DNA from: Methylomonas rosea
GTDB taxonomy: Bacteria > Pseudomonadota > Gammaproteobacteria > Methylococcales > Methylomonadaceae
DNA length: 64,000 nucleotides
Assembly: GCF_024505055.1 (NCBI RefSeq)
Contig: NZ_JANIBL010000005.1
Coordinates: 1 to 64,000 of the forward strand
Direction of reading: 5' to 3'
The notes below the pieces were generated by a model. That model worked only from the letters and a program-made list of their open reading frames with translations, made no database searches and was not told the DNA's origin. The translations under genes and the position numbers were made by a program. Of the stretch, positions 7,164 to 15,357 are shown one piece after another. The stretch's first letter is position 1, and the number at the start of each line of letters is the position of its first letter.

Positions 7164-10100
7164 GAGGTTGGGGTGGCGTTGTTGAGCAGGTGAATCAAGG
7201 CATCGAGTATCGCGTTGGCCAGTGCATGCGGCGGCAACTGGTAAAACGCCTGCCAAGCCAGCGATACGCATTCTTCGTAATGATCGCGATATTGCGGATG
7301 CTGCTGTAGCCAGCTGATTCTGACCGCATGGCCGATTAAAATATCCGTGACCAAGGTGTCGTCGATGTAAAGGTCGGGATAATCGCGGACGATGGACGCC
7401 AACGCACGTAGCGCTTCCACGCTCAATTGCCGATACACCGGCGCCTGAATTTTATTCAGAATATGGTTGATATGCAGCCTAAAGCTTTGTTCGCCGGCGG
7501 TCATTTGCGCTAGCATGATCTCGCTGTCGATCCGGCGTTTGCTATTGTATTTTTCGCCGACCATCAGGCCTTTGCAATGATGCAATAAGTCCCATACGCC
7601 GGCGAAAAATACCTCGTTCTCGCGGCCGACGCTGCCTTGCTGTTCGCGCCAAGCGTACCAATCGTCAGCGTCGCCACGGTCTTTCGGATTCATCGACTCG
7701 GGAAAACGCGCCGCCGTCAGATCGCGATGCGGGCCTTCGCAATTCAGGGTTTCTACCTGGCCGAGCTGATTTTCGCTGTTGTTGTAATCTTCCAGCGTTT
7801 CTTGCAACAACTCCGCCACTTGATGCGGTGGCAGCGACAAAATGTCGCTGAAAGCTTGGTCCAGCGAGGTGCTGGTCAGGCGCTTTTGTCTGGCGATAAT
7901 CAATTGCAGGATATGGCCGACCCGAATAGTGTGCATATCGGCGAACAGTTCCGGTTTTAACTTGATCAGCATCCCCAAGTAGATAATTAGTTCCTGGATG
8001 ATGATCTGCTGGCTGCTGTCGTTTGGGTTAAAGGTGCGGATGGTATCCAGGATTTGCCAGGAGTCGGTCGGTCTGCGCAACGTCGCTTTGCCGCTGTAGG
8101 CGCGGCCCACGGTCAAGCCGTGTTGGCGGACCAATATTTCCGTGGCCGCCTGTTCCAGATTGATGTCGTACTTACCCACCAAGCCGGCGCAGCGGCGCAC
8201 GATATACCAAGCATGGCGGTCACCGGCCCGCACATAAACTTCTTCCAGTAAATCCCGTACCTGGCAAGGGGTACCGTCGCTGTTGCGCAAGCCGGTGTCG
8301 TGGTCCAGCCCGTGGCGTTGGCAGAGTAGGGCCAAGGCTTCCAGTTGCGCGTGCAGGTTGGGATTGTTTTGCAATTGCGCGAGTAGTTGCGCGTCGTCGC
8401 CGATTTCCCATTCCGTCAATACGAAGCTGTCCAGCGCTTGCGGGGTTTGGCCGTCGAAAGCCAGTAAGTTGGCGAACGGCCGTTCCACTTCCTCCCAGCA
8501 GGCTTCGGAAAAAGTAAAATCGTGCAGATAGCCGATTTTTTCCCGGCTGGAGGTTTTCACAAAATCGGTCAACAGCCCCAGTTTTACCGGCGTGCCTTGC
8601 ACATTGCCTTCCCGGAGTTGGTCGATAAAACCCAGCAAAACTTGCCGGTCTTCATTGCCCAGCATGTTGTGCTTTATATTGATCACCAGCAAGGGTTGAG
8701 CGGGATTGTCCCAATGGCGGCTGATGTAAGCCAGTTCCATGCGCAGGCGCTGAATCAGCAACTGGTTGTCCATCGCAATGTAGAAGCCCTTTTGGTTCAT
8801 GAACTGCGGTAGAAATAATAGTGGTTCGCCTGCCAGGACATAGAGTTTGGAGGTAGCCAGCGTGCGTAATTGCCTCAGCGGTCTGCCGCTCAGGCCGATG
8901 CGGTCATTGCGGCCGACCTGGGTGTAGGCATCGGCTAATTCGCTGGCGTCGCGGACTTGAATAGGCGCAATCTCGGTTAAGGTTTGCGAAGGAATGCCGC
9001 GGCCGCGCAACTCGTCTTGTACCTGTTCGTCTTCGGCCAGTAGGGCAATCTGCAAGGTGGAATCGGGATACAGGCGGGTGGCTTTGTAGCGTCCCAGCGG
9101 ATCGATGTCGTCCAGGCTAATCAAGCCGTCTTGTAGCAAGCCACCCAGGATATATAAGCTTTGCGCCCAGACCAGCGGCACGTTTTCGTTAGGGACGCGG
9201 GTTTGGCTGTGCGGGTGGCGTTTTTCGGCGGCGATGGCGCTGTCCGGCACGATGTAAAGTTCCGGTAACAACCATTGGCCGTTTTGCTCGACCAGCAGGT
9301 CTTCCAGGCGGCGCCGATAATCGCCAACCCCTTCACTATCCCCGGCAAACAATTTGTTTAGTAATAGATAACAGAAAAACAGCGGCCATTCGCATTCGAT
9401 GTCCATGAACTGTTTCAATTCGTGAGGTTCGTAATGCAGACGCTGATGGTCTTCGATCACGGTTTGATGGCCGTCGAGCAAGAAGCGTTTGCAGCCGTAG
9501 CGGCCTTGGAGTTTGTCGACGATCAGCGACTCGGTTCTTTCGCGCAGCGCTTTGTTGTCGACCGCGAACGCGGGAAAGCCGGTGACACTGAGCACCGCCG
9601 AATCGACCTCCTTGGAGATGGACTCGCGTGGCAGCAGGGCTTCCAGGGTAATACGGGTGCGGGCGATGTCGTCGCTGATGACGTGGATGATGGCGATCTG
9701 ACCGCCGTCTTTGCCGAACAGATTACAGCCGGACATGGCTTCCAGTGCGGCCTTGGCCATACCTATGGAGCTGGCGTTCAATTCCGCCAGGCCGTGATTC
9801 ATCTTGTTCCCACGCTCCCAGATGCCGTAGTCCGGCGTGCGGTAAGCGCGACTGACGTAATGCACCAGATTTTGCACGAAATTGACTTCGTCGATACTAA
9901 ACACGATGCGCAAGCCGGAGGCAGTCATCTGCGCCAGCATCAGCAAAAACAGCGATGTGGCGTCCAGTTGTAAATGTCCCCATTCGCTGTCGCCGACCAC
10001 TACTTCACCGCTAGTGGTTTTGTATTTGGCGTGCAGTGCATCCAATGGGTCTTGGCTGTGCTTGAATTTTTCCACTTTCGCCGCTTGCCGCATCATTGCC

Positions 10101-10417
10101 GTTAACAGGCCGCGCATCAATTTGACGACGCTTTGCTCCAATAAATAAGTACGCTCCTGTTGGCCGTCTACCTTACGGTATGCCAAGCCCAAGCCCCAGG
10201 CCGCCAAGATGCTGTAAACATTGTCCCGCACCCAGGCGTCGGTGTAATTGCCGTGGGTGGTGACGGCGGTACTGGCCGGTAGCAGGCCACTTATCCAATC
10301 CTGGCGTTTCAGGATAATGTCTTGAACTTGCTGATAATACTGGTCGAGCGTCTCGGTTTGACTGGTCGGCATCATGTATTTAATGGATGGTGAGGTGGCG
10401 TTTAAAGAATCGGGCAC
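7160..10417 (-). CDS. Giant GH15-like / phosphorylase kinase alpha-beta-like protein
   Basis: A 1085-residue protein. The N-terminal half (about 15-450) is an (alpha/alpha)6 barrel typical of glycoside hydrolase family 15, with GNYTDAWVRDNVYSILAAWGL, the GDSEWGHLQLDATSL stretch and a YGIWERGNKMNHG segment with an acidic residue. The rest matches the extended C-terminal region of eukaryotic phosphorylase kinase alpha/beta subunits and their bacterial counterparts. It may cleave or only bind alpha-glucans; the activity is not known. It is translationally coupled to glucokinase downstream and follows dcd with no gap. The start is uncertain: the reading here uses a GTG at 10417 directly after the dcd stop, and an ATG pair at 10375/10372 is the alternative. 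Confidence 0.8.
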   Translation of the reverse strand: MPDSLNATSPSIKYMMPTSQTETLDQYYQQVQDIILKRQDWISGLLPASTAVTTHGNYTDAWVRDNVYSILAAWGLGLAYRKVDGQQERTYLLEQSVVKLMRGLLTAMMRQAAKVEKFKHSQDPLDALHAKYKTTSGEVVVGDSEWGHLQLDATSLFLLMLAQMTASGLRIVFSIDEVNFVQNLVHYVSRAYRTPDYGIWERGNKMNHGLAELNASSIGMAKAALEAMSGCNLFGKDGGQIAIIHVISDDIARTRITLEALLPRESISKEVDSAVLSVTGFPAFAVDNKALRERTESLIVDKLQGRYGCKRFLLDGHQTVIEDHQRLHYEPHELKQFMDIECEWPLFFCYLLLNKLFAGDSEGVGDYRRRLEDLLVEQNGQWLLPELYIVPDSAIAAEKRHPHSQTRVPNENVPLVWAQSLYILGGLLQDGLISLDDIDPLGRYKATRLYPDSTLQIALLAEDEQVQDELRGRGIPSQTLTEIAPIQVRDASELADAYTQVGRNDRIGLSGRPLRQLRTLATSKLYVLAGEPLLFLPQFMNQKGFYIAMDNQLLIQRLRMELAYISRHWDNPAQPLLVINIKHNMLGNEDRQVLLGFIDQLREGNVQGTPVKLGLLTDFVKTSSREKIGYLHDFTFSEACWEEVERPFANLLAFDGQTPQALDSFVLTEWEIGDDAQLLAQLQNNPNLHAQLEALALLCQRHGLDHDTGLRNSDGTPCQVRDLLEEVYVRAGDRHAWYIVRRCAGLVGKYDINLEQAATEILVRQHGLTVGRAYSGKATLRRPTDSWQILDTIRTFNPNDSSQQIIIQELIIYLGMLIKLKPELFADMHTIRVGHILQLIIARQKRLTSTSLDQAFSDILSLPPHQVAELLQETLEDYNNSENQLGQVETLNCEGPHRDLTAARFPESMNPKDRGDADDWYAWREQQGSVGRENEVFFAGVWDLLHHCKGLMVGEKYNSKRRIDSEIMLAQMTAGEQSFRLHINHILNKIQAPVYRQLSVEALRALASIVRDYPDLYIDDTLVTDILIGHAVRISWLQQHPQYRDHYEECVSLAWQAFYQLPPHALANAILDALIHLLNNATPTS

Positions 10418-10984
10418 TCAAGCCTTGGGCAAGGTTACTCCGGTTTGGCCTTGATATTTACCGCCGCGATCCCGGTAAGAGGTTTCGCAGATTTCGTCGC
10501 CGCCGAAAAACAGCATTTGCGCGACGCCTTCGTTGGCGTAGATTTTTGCGGGTAGCGGTGTGGTGTTGGAAAATTCCAGCGTCACATGGCCTTCCCATTC
10601 CGGTTCCAGCGGGGTGACGTTGACGATAATGCCGCAACGCGCGTAAGTCGATTTACCCAGGCATATGACGAGCACATCGCGCGGAATTCGGAAAAACTCC
10701 ACGGTGCGTGCCAGCGCAAACGAGTTGGGCGGAATGATGCATACGTCGGATTTCACGTCCACGAAGCTGCCTTCGTCAAAATCTTTCGGATCGACGATGG
10801 TGGAATTGATGTTGGTGAAGATTTTAAACTCGTTGGAGCAGCGTACGTCGTAACCGTAACTGGAGGTGCCGTAGGAAATGATGCGGCCTTGCGCGGATTC
10901 ACGGACTTGCCCGGCCTGAAACGGCTCTATCATGCCGTGTTGCTCGGACATGCGGCGAATCCATTTGTCTGATTTTATGCTCAT
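10418..10984 (-). CDS. dcd: dCTP deaminase
   Basis: 188 residues, the usual length for the family. It begins [19 protein letters not shown] and contains the [21 protein letters not shown] segment, the catalytic glutamate region [19 protein letters not shown], and [12 protein letters not shown]. It deaminates dCTP to dUTP for thymidylate synthesis. The open frame extends upstream to 11170, but that part has no homology and no ribosome site, so I start at the ATG at 10984. Its stop touches the start of the GH15-like gene, so it probably heads the operon dcd - GH15-like - glk. Confidence 0.95.
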   Translation of the reverse strand: MSIKSDKWIRRMSEQHGMIEPFQAGQVRESAQGRIISYGTSSYGYDVRCSNEFKIFTNINSTIVDPKDFDEGSFVDVKSDVCIIPPNSFALARTVEFFRIPRDVLVICLGKSTYARCGIIVNVTPLEPEWEGHVTLEFSNTTPLPAKIYANEGVAQMLFFGGDEICETSYRDRGGKYQGQTGVTLPKA

Positions 10985-11210
10985 GTTGCTGGTTGGGTAG
11001 GGAAAAATAACAGAGCGTCCAAAATAGCATATTAGGGCGGAAAAATCGCTAGTTAGCTTGGCGGATGGCGCTAATTTGTTGGGGTTGGCGCTTGCTGGTT
11101 TTGGGGGAGTTGTGCGACAAGCCAGCGAATAGTAGTGACGCTGCCACATACCCTGACCTGTCAAAACCAAGATGTTTCATATAAATTAGAAAAAACTTAT
11201 TTACAAAATA

Positions 11211-11222
11211 AGACGACCGGTC
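11211..11222. promoter_or_regulatory. Palindromic operator, copy 1 (TetR autoregulation)
   Basis: AGACGACCGGTC, with the perfect palindrome GACCGGTC at 11215-11222, lies immediately before the TetR start codon. The identical 12 bp recur before the DUF4242 gene at 12873. Two identical palindromes at a repressor and a nearby gene are the classic layout of a TetR operator. A second small inverted repeat, TTATTT-ACA-AAATAA, precedes it. Confidence 0.65.
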
Positions 11223-11227
11223 GCATA

Positions 11228-11833
11228 ATGTGGCCCATGGCGAAGTTGGCACCCAAACAGATCAAAAAAGACAAGCTCCTGGAGCAGGGCGTGAGCCTGT
11301 TGCTGGAAAAAGGTTACCACGCCACCGGCTTGAAAGAGATTCTGGATACCGTGCAGATTCCCAAGGGCTCGTTTTATGCCTATTTCGAGAGCAAAGAACG
11401 CTTCGCCGCCGAGGCGATCCACCATTACATAGAGCCGTTTATCATCCGTTTGTCCGGCCATTTGCAAGACCCGGAAACGGATGGCTTGGCCGCCTTGAAA
11501 GCCTATTACACCGGATTGATCGGCGAAGTGGCGCAAAGCGGTTTCAAGGGAGGCTGTTTGCTGGGCAACTTGATGGGCGAGATTGGCGACACCAGTCCAT
11601 TATGCCGCGATGCCTTATTGGATGCGGTTGGCCGATACAGTGCCTTACAGCAAGCGGCGTTGGAGCGGGGCCAAAGGCAAGGTTCGGTAAGGCTAGACCG
11701 TTCGGCGAAAAGCATGGCGGATTTGATGTTGAACGGCTGGCAAGGGGCTTTGCTGAGAATGAAAGTCGAACAATCGGTGGAACCTTTGCAGGCGGTTTGC
11801 CGGGATTTGTTGGATGATTACTTTCGGGTTTGA
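11228..11833 (+). CDS. TetR/AcrR family transcriptional repressor
   Basis: About 201 residues from the ATG at 11228; an ATG at 11237 is equally possible. The N-terminal helix-turn-helix reads LLLEKGYHATGLKEILDTVQIPKGSFYAYFESKERFA, typical of TetR proteins. The C-terminal ligand domain (PF16925-like, with FKGGCLLGNLMGEIGDTSP and LMLNGWQGALLRMK) resembles the group that controls responses to electrophiles or quinones, as in AcuR and NemR. The ligand is not known. A GACCGGTC operator sits directly in front of the gene and again before the DUF4242 gene, so both are probably its targets. A longer in-frame start at 11135 would run through the operator and is rejected. Confidence 0.88.
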   Translation: MWPMAKLAPKQIKKDKLLEQGVSLLLEKGYHATGLKEILDTVQIPKGSFYAYFESKERFAAEAIHHYIEPFIIRLSGHLQDPETDGLAALKAYYTGLIGEVAQSGFKGGCLLGNLMGEIGDTSPLCRDALLDAVGRYSALQQAALERGQRQGSVRLDRSAKSMADLMLNGWQGALLRMKVEQSVEPLQAVCRDLLDDYFRV

Positions 11834-11855
11834 CTAGATTTTATTGAGAGAACAA

Positions 11856-12716
11856 ATGAAGCATCGCGCAATAAAAGATCTCAATCAACTTGCTGATAAT
11901 GACTGTTATCGGGAAATATCTCAAGGGCTCGATGCTATTTATGAAAATTGCATTGAACTTAATAGATCTTACAGATTTCTTGTTGAAGCCGAACATTTTC
12001 GAGCATCAAGAGTTTTAAAACTAGTGCTGAAAGAAGAGGCAGCAAAATATTTGATTCTTGTTGACGCCTTACGTTGCCCAAGAAAAAATAAAATAGAATT
12101 TGCAAGACAACTAGGAAAATTTAATGATCATTTGGCGAAAGGGCTCTATGCCGAGCTTTGTAATTGGAAGCCTGATACTTATAGTAGGCTATGCGAATAT
12201 ATAGAAAATAGTTTAGATAGTTTGTACCTTGATGGGCCAAATGGAGTGGATTTCATTTTTAGAAATAGGATTATCTCTGAGCGGGAGGAGACGTTTTACG
12301 TAGATTATGCCAAGGGTGATGATTCTTATTTTTGGCTGTCTCCAAAGAGTTACGACATATCCGACGAATTATCTTTATCTTTTAGTTCAAATATGTCTGT
12401 AGTGCGAATGGTTATGGCATTGCATAATATAGGGATAACTAGAATGGAAAATTTGATTTTATTTTCAAATTTTTGGAGAGACTTTGTGTTTGACGAAAGT
12501 ACACGTTATCAAATCTTCAGAGAAGCTAATTATAATTTTCTTCAGATTCTCGAAAGTAAGGGGGCGCTAAAAGATAATGAGGCTTCGGATAGTGACTTTA
12601 GCTTAATAATAAATGATTTGCCATTCCCTTTGTATAAGGAAGAGATGAAAGTGAAAGAAGTTAATTTAAATGATCTCAAAGAACAACAGCGGAATTGGTC
12701 TCCAGATTATTATTGA
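11856..12716 (+). CDS. AbiV-like HEPN-domain protein (putative abortive infection)
   Basis: About 286 residues from the ATG at 11856, with GAGAG upstream; a TTG at 11844 would add four residues. The N-terminal half looks like the HEPN_AbiV fold: helices with HFRASRVLKLVLKEEAAKYLILVDAL, where a central EE-AAK replaces the usual EELGK, then a FRNRIISEREETFYVDYA segment close to the R-E--YVDY motif seen in AbiV proteins. The C-terminal part is unassigned. AbiV proteins are linked to abortive phage infection in lactococci; function here is inferred. The gene is clearly richer in A and T than its neighbours and sits between the TetR gene and its probable target, which points to insertion by horizontal transfer. 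A terminator follows. Confidence 0.6.
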   Translation: MKHRAIKDLNQLADNDCYREISQGLDAIYENCIELNRSYRFLVEAEHFRASRVLKLVLKEEAAKYLILVDALRCPRKNKIEFARQLGKFNDHLAKGLYAELCNWKPDTYSRLCEYIENSLDSLYLDGPNGVDFIFRNRIISEREETFYVDYAKGDDSYFWLSPKSYDISDELSLSFSSNMSVVRMVMALHNIGITRMENLILFSNFWRDFVFDESTRYQIFREANYNFLQILESKGALKDNEASDSDFSLIINDLPFPLYKEEMKVKEVNLNDLKEQQRNWSPDYY

Positions 12717-12747
12717 ACTTTGCGGTTTGATGTTACTTGATAGGACC

Positions 12748-12818
12748 GTAGGATGTGCTGAACGGAGTGAAGCGCATCGTTCGCGACAGATGCGCCTCCT
12801 GTTGTCGGCACATCCTAC
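12748..12818. repeat. Intergenic hairpin repeat (GTAGGATGTGC type)
   Basis: Perfect 11-bp ends GTAGGATGTGC (12748-12758) and GCACATCCTAC (12808-12818) enclose an inner GCGCATC/GATGCGC pair, so the whole 71 bp can fold into one long hairpin. This is a typical dispersed, non-coding repeat of gammaproteobacterial intergenic regions. Confidence 0.65.
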
Positions 12819-12834
12819 ATCTATCTAAATAACC

Positions 12835-12858
12835 GCTGCCCACCCGGCAGCATTTTTT
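12835..12858 (+). terminator. Rho-independent terminator after the AbiV-like gene
   Basis: GCTGCC-CACCC-GGCAGC makes a 6-bp GC-rich stem followed by A and six T residues. It separates the AbiV-like gene from the DUF4242 gene, which must then have its own promoter between here and its operator. Confidence 0.6.
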
Positions 12859-12872
12859 AACGCCGGCAATTT

Positions 12873-12884
12873 AGACGACCGGTC
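12873..12884. promoter_or_regulatory. Palindromic operator, copy 2 (DUF4242 gene)
   Basis: AGACGACCGGTC, identical over 12 bp to the site before the TetR gene, ends 18 bp upstream of the DUF4242 start codon. Its position between the terminator and the ribosome site (AGGAG) suits repression by the TetR protein encoded upstream. Confidence 0.65.
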
Positions 12885-12902
12885 ATTTATTAGGAGATCA
12901 TC

Positions 12903-13175
12903 ATGCCCAAATACATTATCGAACGCGATATTCCCGGCGCCGGCCAGCTGACGCAAGCCGAGCTGCAAGGTATTTCCCAAAAATCCTGCGGCGTGTTGCG
13001 CGACATGGGGCCGCGCATCCAATGGCTACAGAGCTATGTGACCGGCGATAAGGTCTATTGCATTTATATTGCCGACAGCGAGCAGGCGATCCGCGAACAC
13101 GCTGAGCAGGGCGGTTTTCCGGCCAATCGCATCGAGAAAATCACTACCATTATCGACCCGACCACGGGCGATTGA
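12903..13175 (+). CDS. DUF4242 family small protein
   Basis: A 90-residue soluble protein with the DUF4242 pattern: MPKYIIERDIPGAG, LQGISQKSCGVL, IQWLQSYVTGDKVYCIYIA and REHAEQGGFPANRIEKITTIIDP. The family forms a ferredoxin-like alpha/beta dimer; one Streptomyces member binds nickel, but a general function is not established. A good AGGAG site precedes the ATG. An identical operator links it to the TetR repressor 1.7 kb upstream, so it is probably induced by the same ligand. Confidence 0.85.
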   Translation: MPKYIIERDIPGAGQLTQAELQGISQKSCGVLRDMGPRIQWLQSYVTGDKVYCIYIADSEQAIREHAEQGGFPANRIEKITTIIDPTTGD

Positions 13176-13279
13176 CGATGGCTTATGGTTCCCACGCTCC
13201 GGCGTTGGAACCGAGCCAGGGACGCTCCTGCGTTCCGAACCGCAGGACCGATTTAACATGCATTCCTATGCTGGAGCGT

Positions 13280-13424
13280 CACTGCCATTAAGTTAAACCG
13301 TCATACCGGCAGGGATTGCCGGTATCCAGTTCACAAGGATGTGAAAGGCCTCCGCCGTCCTTGGCTTCTGGGTTCCGGCAATCCCTGCCGGAACGACGTG
13401 ATTTTTCTTAACTCAATGGCAGTG
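13280..13424. mobile_element. 145-bp MITE-like element with 17-bp terminal inverted repeats and 12-bp target duplication
   Basis: The element starts CACTGCCATTAAGTTAA and ends with its complement TTAACTCAATGGCAGTG (16 of 17 positions pair). It is flanked by the 12-bp direct repeat ATGCTGGAGCGT at 13268-13279 and 13425-13436. The end sequence resembles the termini of IS4-group insertion sequences, and IS4 elements duplicate about 10-13 bp, so the element was probably moved by an IS4-type transposase that is not encoded in this window. It carries no open frame. Confidence 0.7.
13299..13398. repeat. Inner inverted repeat (CCGGCAGGGATTGCCGG type) nested inside the MITE
   Basis: The arms at 13299-13329 and 13368-13398 are near-complementary over 31 bp, and each contains CCGGCAGGGATTGCCGG, or its complement, itself a palindrome. 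It makes up most of the interior of the 145-bp element, so it is either part of it or a third nested repeat. Confidence 0.6.
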
Positions 13425-13470
13425 ATGCTGGAGCGTGGGAACGATAACAACAACCAGGGGAGAGAACACC

Positions 13471-14784
13471 ATGACATTTAAACTAAGCACCTTTACCGCC
13501 GCGCTAATGCTCGGCACCGCCAGCCTGTCGGCCACTGCCGACGAAACCTGCGCCTCGCCATACATGGCAAAAATCACCGGCCAGGAAGATTTCGTTTACA
13601 TCTGGACCTTGGGCGCGGAAGGCGTCGGCGACGAGCAGGACAAATTGGTCACCGTCGACGTCAATCCCAAATCCAAACAATACGGCAAGGTGATAGGCAG
13701 CCTGTCTGTAGGCGGCCGTAACGAAGCCCACCATTCCGACTTTACCGACGACCGTAAATTTCTGTGGGCCGGTGGTCTGGATACCAACAAGATATTCATC
13801 TTCGACGTGTCTACCGACCCCGCCAAGCCTAAACTCAGCAAAACCATCACCGATTTCGTCGCCAAGAGCGGCGGCGTGGTGGGGCCGCACAGCCTCTACG
13901 CCTTACCGGGCAGGATGATCATCACCGGCTTGTCCAATAACAAAGACCACGGCGGCCGCACCGCGATTGTGGAATACAGCAACGCCGGCGAATACATCGC
14001 CACCTATTGGCTGCCGACCGACAGCAACTTAGAAGGCGCGATCAAGTCCGGTAAATACGCCGACGGCTATAACTACGACGTGCGGGTATTGCCGCGCAAA
14101 AACCTGATGCTGACTTCGTCGTTTACCGGCTGGTCGAATTACATGATGGATTTCGGCAAGATGCTGGCTGATCCGGAAGCGATGAAGCGTTTCGGCAACA
14201 CCGTGGTGCAATGGGATTTACACAGCCGCCAACCGAAAAAAGTCTTCGACGTCCCCGGTGCGCCTTTGGAAATCCGTTGCGCCTGGGCGGAAGATCATAA
14301 CTACTGCTTCACCAGCACCGCGTTGACCTCGAAAATCTGGTTGATTCATCAAGACGACAAAGGCGAATGGCAAGCTAAAGATGTTGCGGACATCGGCGAA
14401 CCGGCCAAAATCCCGCTGCCGGTGGACATTTCCATCTCCAGCGACGACAAAACCTTGTGGGTCAACACCTTCATGGACGGCATGACTCGTCGTTTCGACA
14501 TTAGCGATCCGTTTCATCCTAAACAAGTGTTCGAGCAAAAAATCGGTGCGCAGGTGAATATGGTGTCGTCGAGTTGGGACGGCAAACGTCTGTATTACAC
14601 TTCGTCGCTGTTAGCCAACTGGGACAAGAAAGGCGCGGATAACGAGCAATTCTTCAAAGCGTACAGCTGGGATGGCAGCAAGTTGACCGAGCAGTTCTCG
14701 ATTGATTTTAATAAAGAGAAGCTGGGTAGGGCGCATCAAATGCGGTTTGGGGCGTATGCTTTGTATGGTGGTTCGCCTAAATAG
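13471..14784 (+). CDS. mtoX: Methanethiol oxidase (SBP56 / selenium-binding protein family), exported
   Basis: 437 residues from the ATG at 13471 behind a strong AGGGGAGAG site. A Sec signal peptide (about 1-24, ending SATA before DET) directs it to the periplasm. The mature part is an SBP56 beta-propeller with the family pieces EDFVYIWTLG, GRNEAHHSDFTDDRKFLWAGGLD, VGPHSLYALPG, MLTSSFTGWSNYM, LPVDISISSDDKTLWVN and the C-terminal AHQMRFG. In methylotrophs MtoX is a copper enzyme that oxidises methanethiol to formaldehyde, sulfide and peroxide. In Hyphomicrobium the gene is followed by SCO1-like and MauG-like genes; here both are fused in one gene 1.8 kb downstream. Substrate is inferred from family and context. 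Confidence 0.87.
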   Translation: MTFKLSTFTAALMLGTASLSATADETCASPYMAKITGQEDFVYIWTLGAEGVGDEQDKLVTVDVNPKSKQYGKVIGSLSVGGRNEAHHSDFTDDRKFLWAGGLDTNKIFIFDVSTDPAKPKLSKTITDFVAKSGGVVGPHSLYALPGRMIITGLSNNKDHGGRTAIVEYSNAGEYIATYWLPTDSNLEGAIKSGKYADGYNYDVRVLPRKNLMLTSSFTGWSNYMMDFGKMLADPEAMKRFGNTVVQWDLHSRQPKKVFDVPGAPLEIRCAWAEDHNYCFTSTALTSKIWLIHQDDKGEWQAKDVADIGEPAKIPLPVDISISSDDKTLWVNTFMDGMTRRFDISDPFHPKQVFEQKIGAQVNMVSSSWDGKRLYYTSSLLANWDKKGADNEQFFKAYSWDGSKLTEQFSIDFNKEKLGRAHQMRFGAYALYGGSPK

Positions 14785-14819
14785 CTTTGTTGTTCGGGGT
14801 AACTTCCGGGGTTGTCGTG

Positions 14820-15092
14820 TTAGTGTCGCTATCGCGACGGGTATTTTGATGTCGGTTCGCGGACCGACAACCGCGATACTTTTCTTTGCTTGTCCAAAGA
14901 AAAGTATCCAAAAGAAAAGACACCCGAATGCCGCTTTAATCCTGCGCGACGAAGCTTTTATCGAGGGTCGGCAGAAGGGGCTTCCCAGCCCCTCCGCCGA
15001 CGTGCGGCGTTCCTGCCGCACCCCTTCGGGCTGATCTCGATAAAAGCTCCGGTGCTCGGCGCGGCATACGGGAGGAAAACCATCTCGAATTT
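14820..15092 (+). repeat. Long dispersed repeat, copy A
   Basis: A 270-bp non-coding unit that begins about 35 bp after the mtoX stop. The core 14851-14947 matches the reverse complement of 16376-16472 with about three differences in 97 bases, and the outer parts (GTGTCGCT...GCGACGG and GCATACGGGAGGAAA) match as well. Internal hairpins include GTCGGTTCGCGGACCGAC and ACTTTTCTTTG...CAAAGAAAAGT. Its frames spell the FFACPKKSIQKK pattern often mis-annotated as a protein, so I do not call a gene. Confidence 0.75.
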
Positions 15093-15223
15093 TTGGAGAT
15101 ATTTGCCGTCCGAGCAATGTAATAAGGTGTTTTTGATGGTGACTTTGGCCGACAATCATTGACCCCCTAGCAGTCAATGAAAATTAATTTGAAAAGGCAA
15201 AAAGCTGCCAATCAAATTTTAGG

Positions 15224-15293
15224 TGCGATTGGCTTGCGTAATCGCACATTTCGAAGTCAACATTCCTCCGATTACGCTATCGCTAATCGGAGC
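15224..15293. repeat. Paired hairpin repeats in the mtoX downstream region
   Basis: GTGCGATT/AATCGCAC (15224-15231 with 15241-15248) and CTCCGATTA/TAATCGGAG (15267-15275 with 15285-15293) form two adjacent perfect hairpins of a dispersed intergenic type. Another perfect pair, TCATTGA/TCAATGA, lies at 15156-15180. The rest of 15093-15357 holds no gene. Confidence 0.6.
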
Positions 15294-15357
15294 TACGCGG
15301 GCTTGTTGCTTGGACATTGACTATGATTTAAAAAAATAAAGTAATCTGAGAAAGCCT

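Larger units (their letters stand above)
13188..13442. repeat. Outer dispersed repeat (GTTCCCACGCTCC ends), interrupted
   Basis: GTTCCCACGCTCC at 13188-13200 and its exact complement GGAGCGTGGGAAC at 13430-13442 form perfect 13-bp ends. Inside the left part is a degenerate second hairpin (GGGACGCTCCTGCG). The right part is split by the 145-bp inserted element described separately. The mtoX ribosome site starts 13 bp after it. Confidence 0.65.

Noticed and set aside
12748-13442. CRISPR array
   Set aside because: The repeats here are palindromic dispersed elements that are nested, not evenly spaced direct repeats with unique spacers.
14702-15162. Open frames spelling FFACPKKSIQKKRHP-type proteins
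   Set aside because: They are translations of the long dispersed repeat; the same DNA occurs inverted at 16163-16503 and carries insertions that break the frames.
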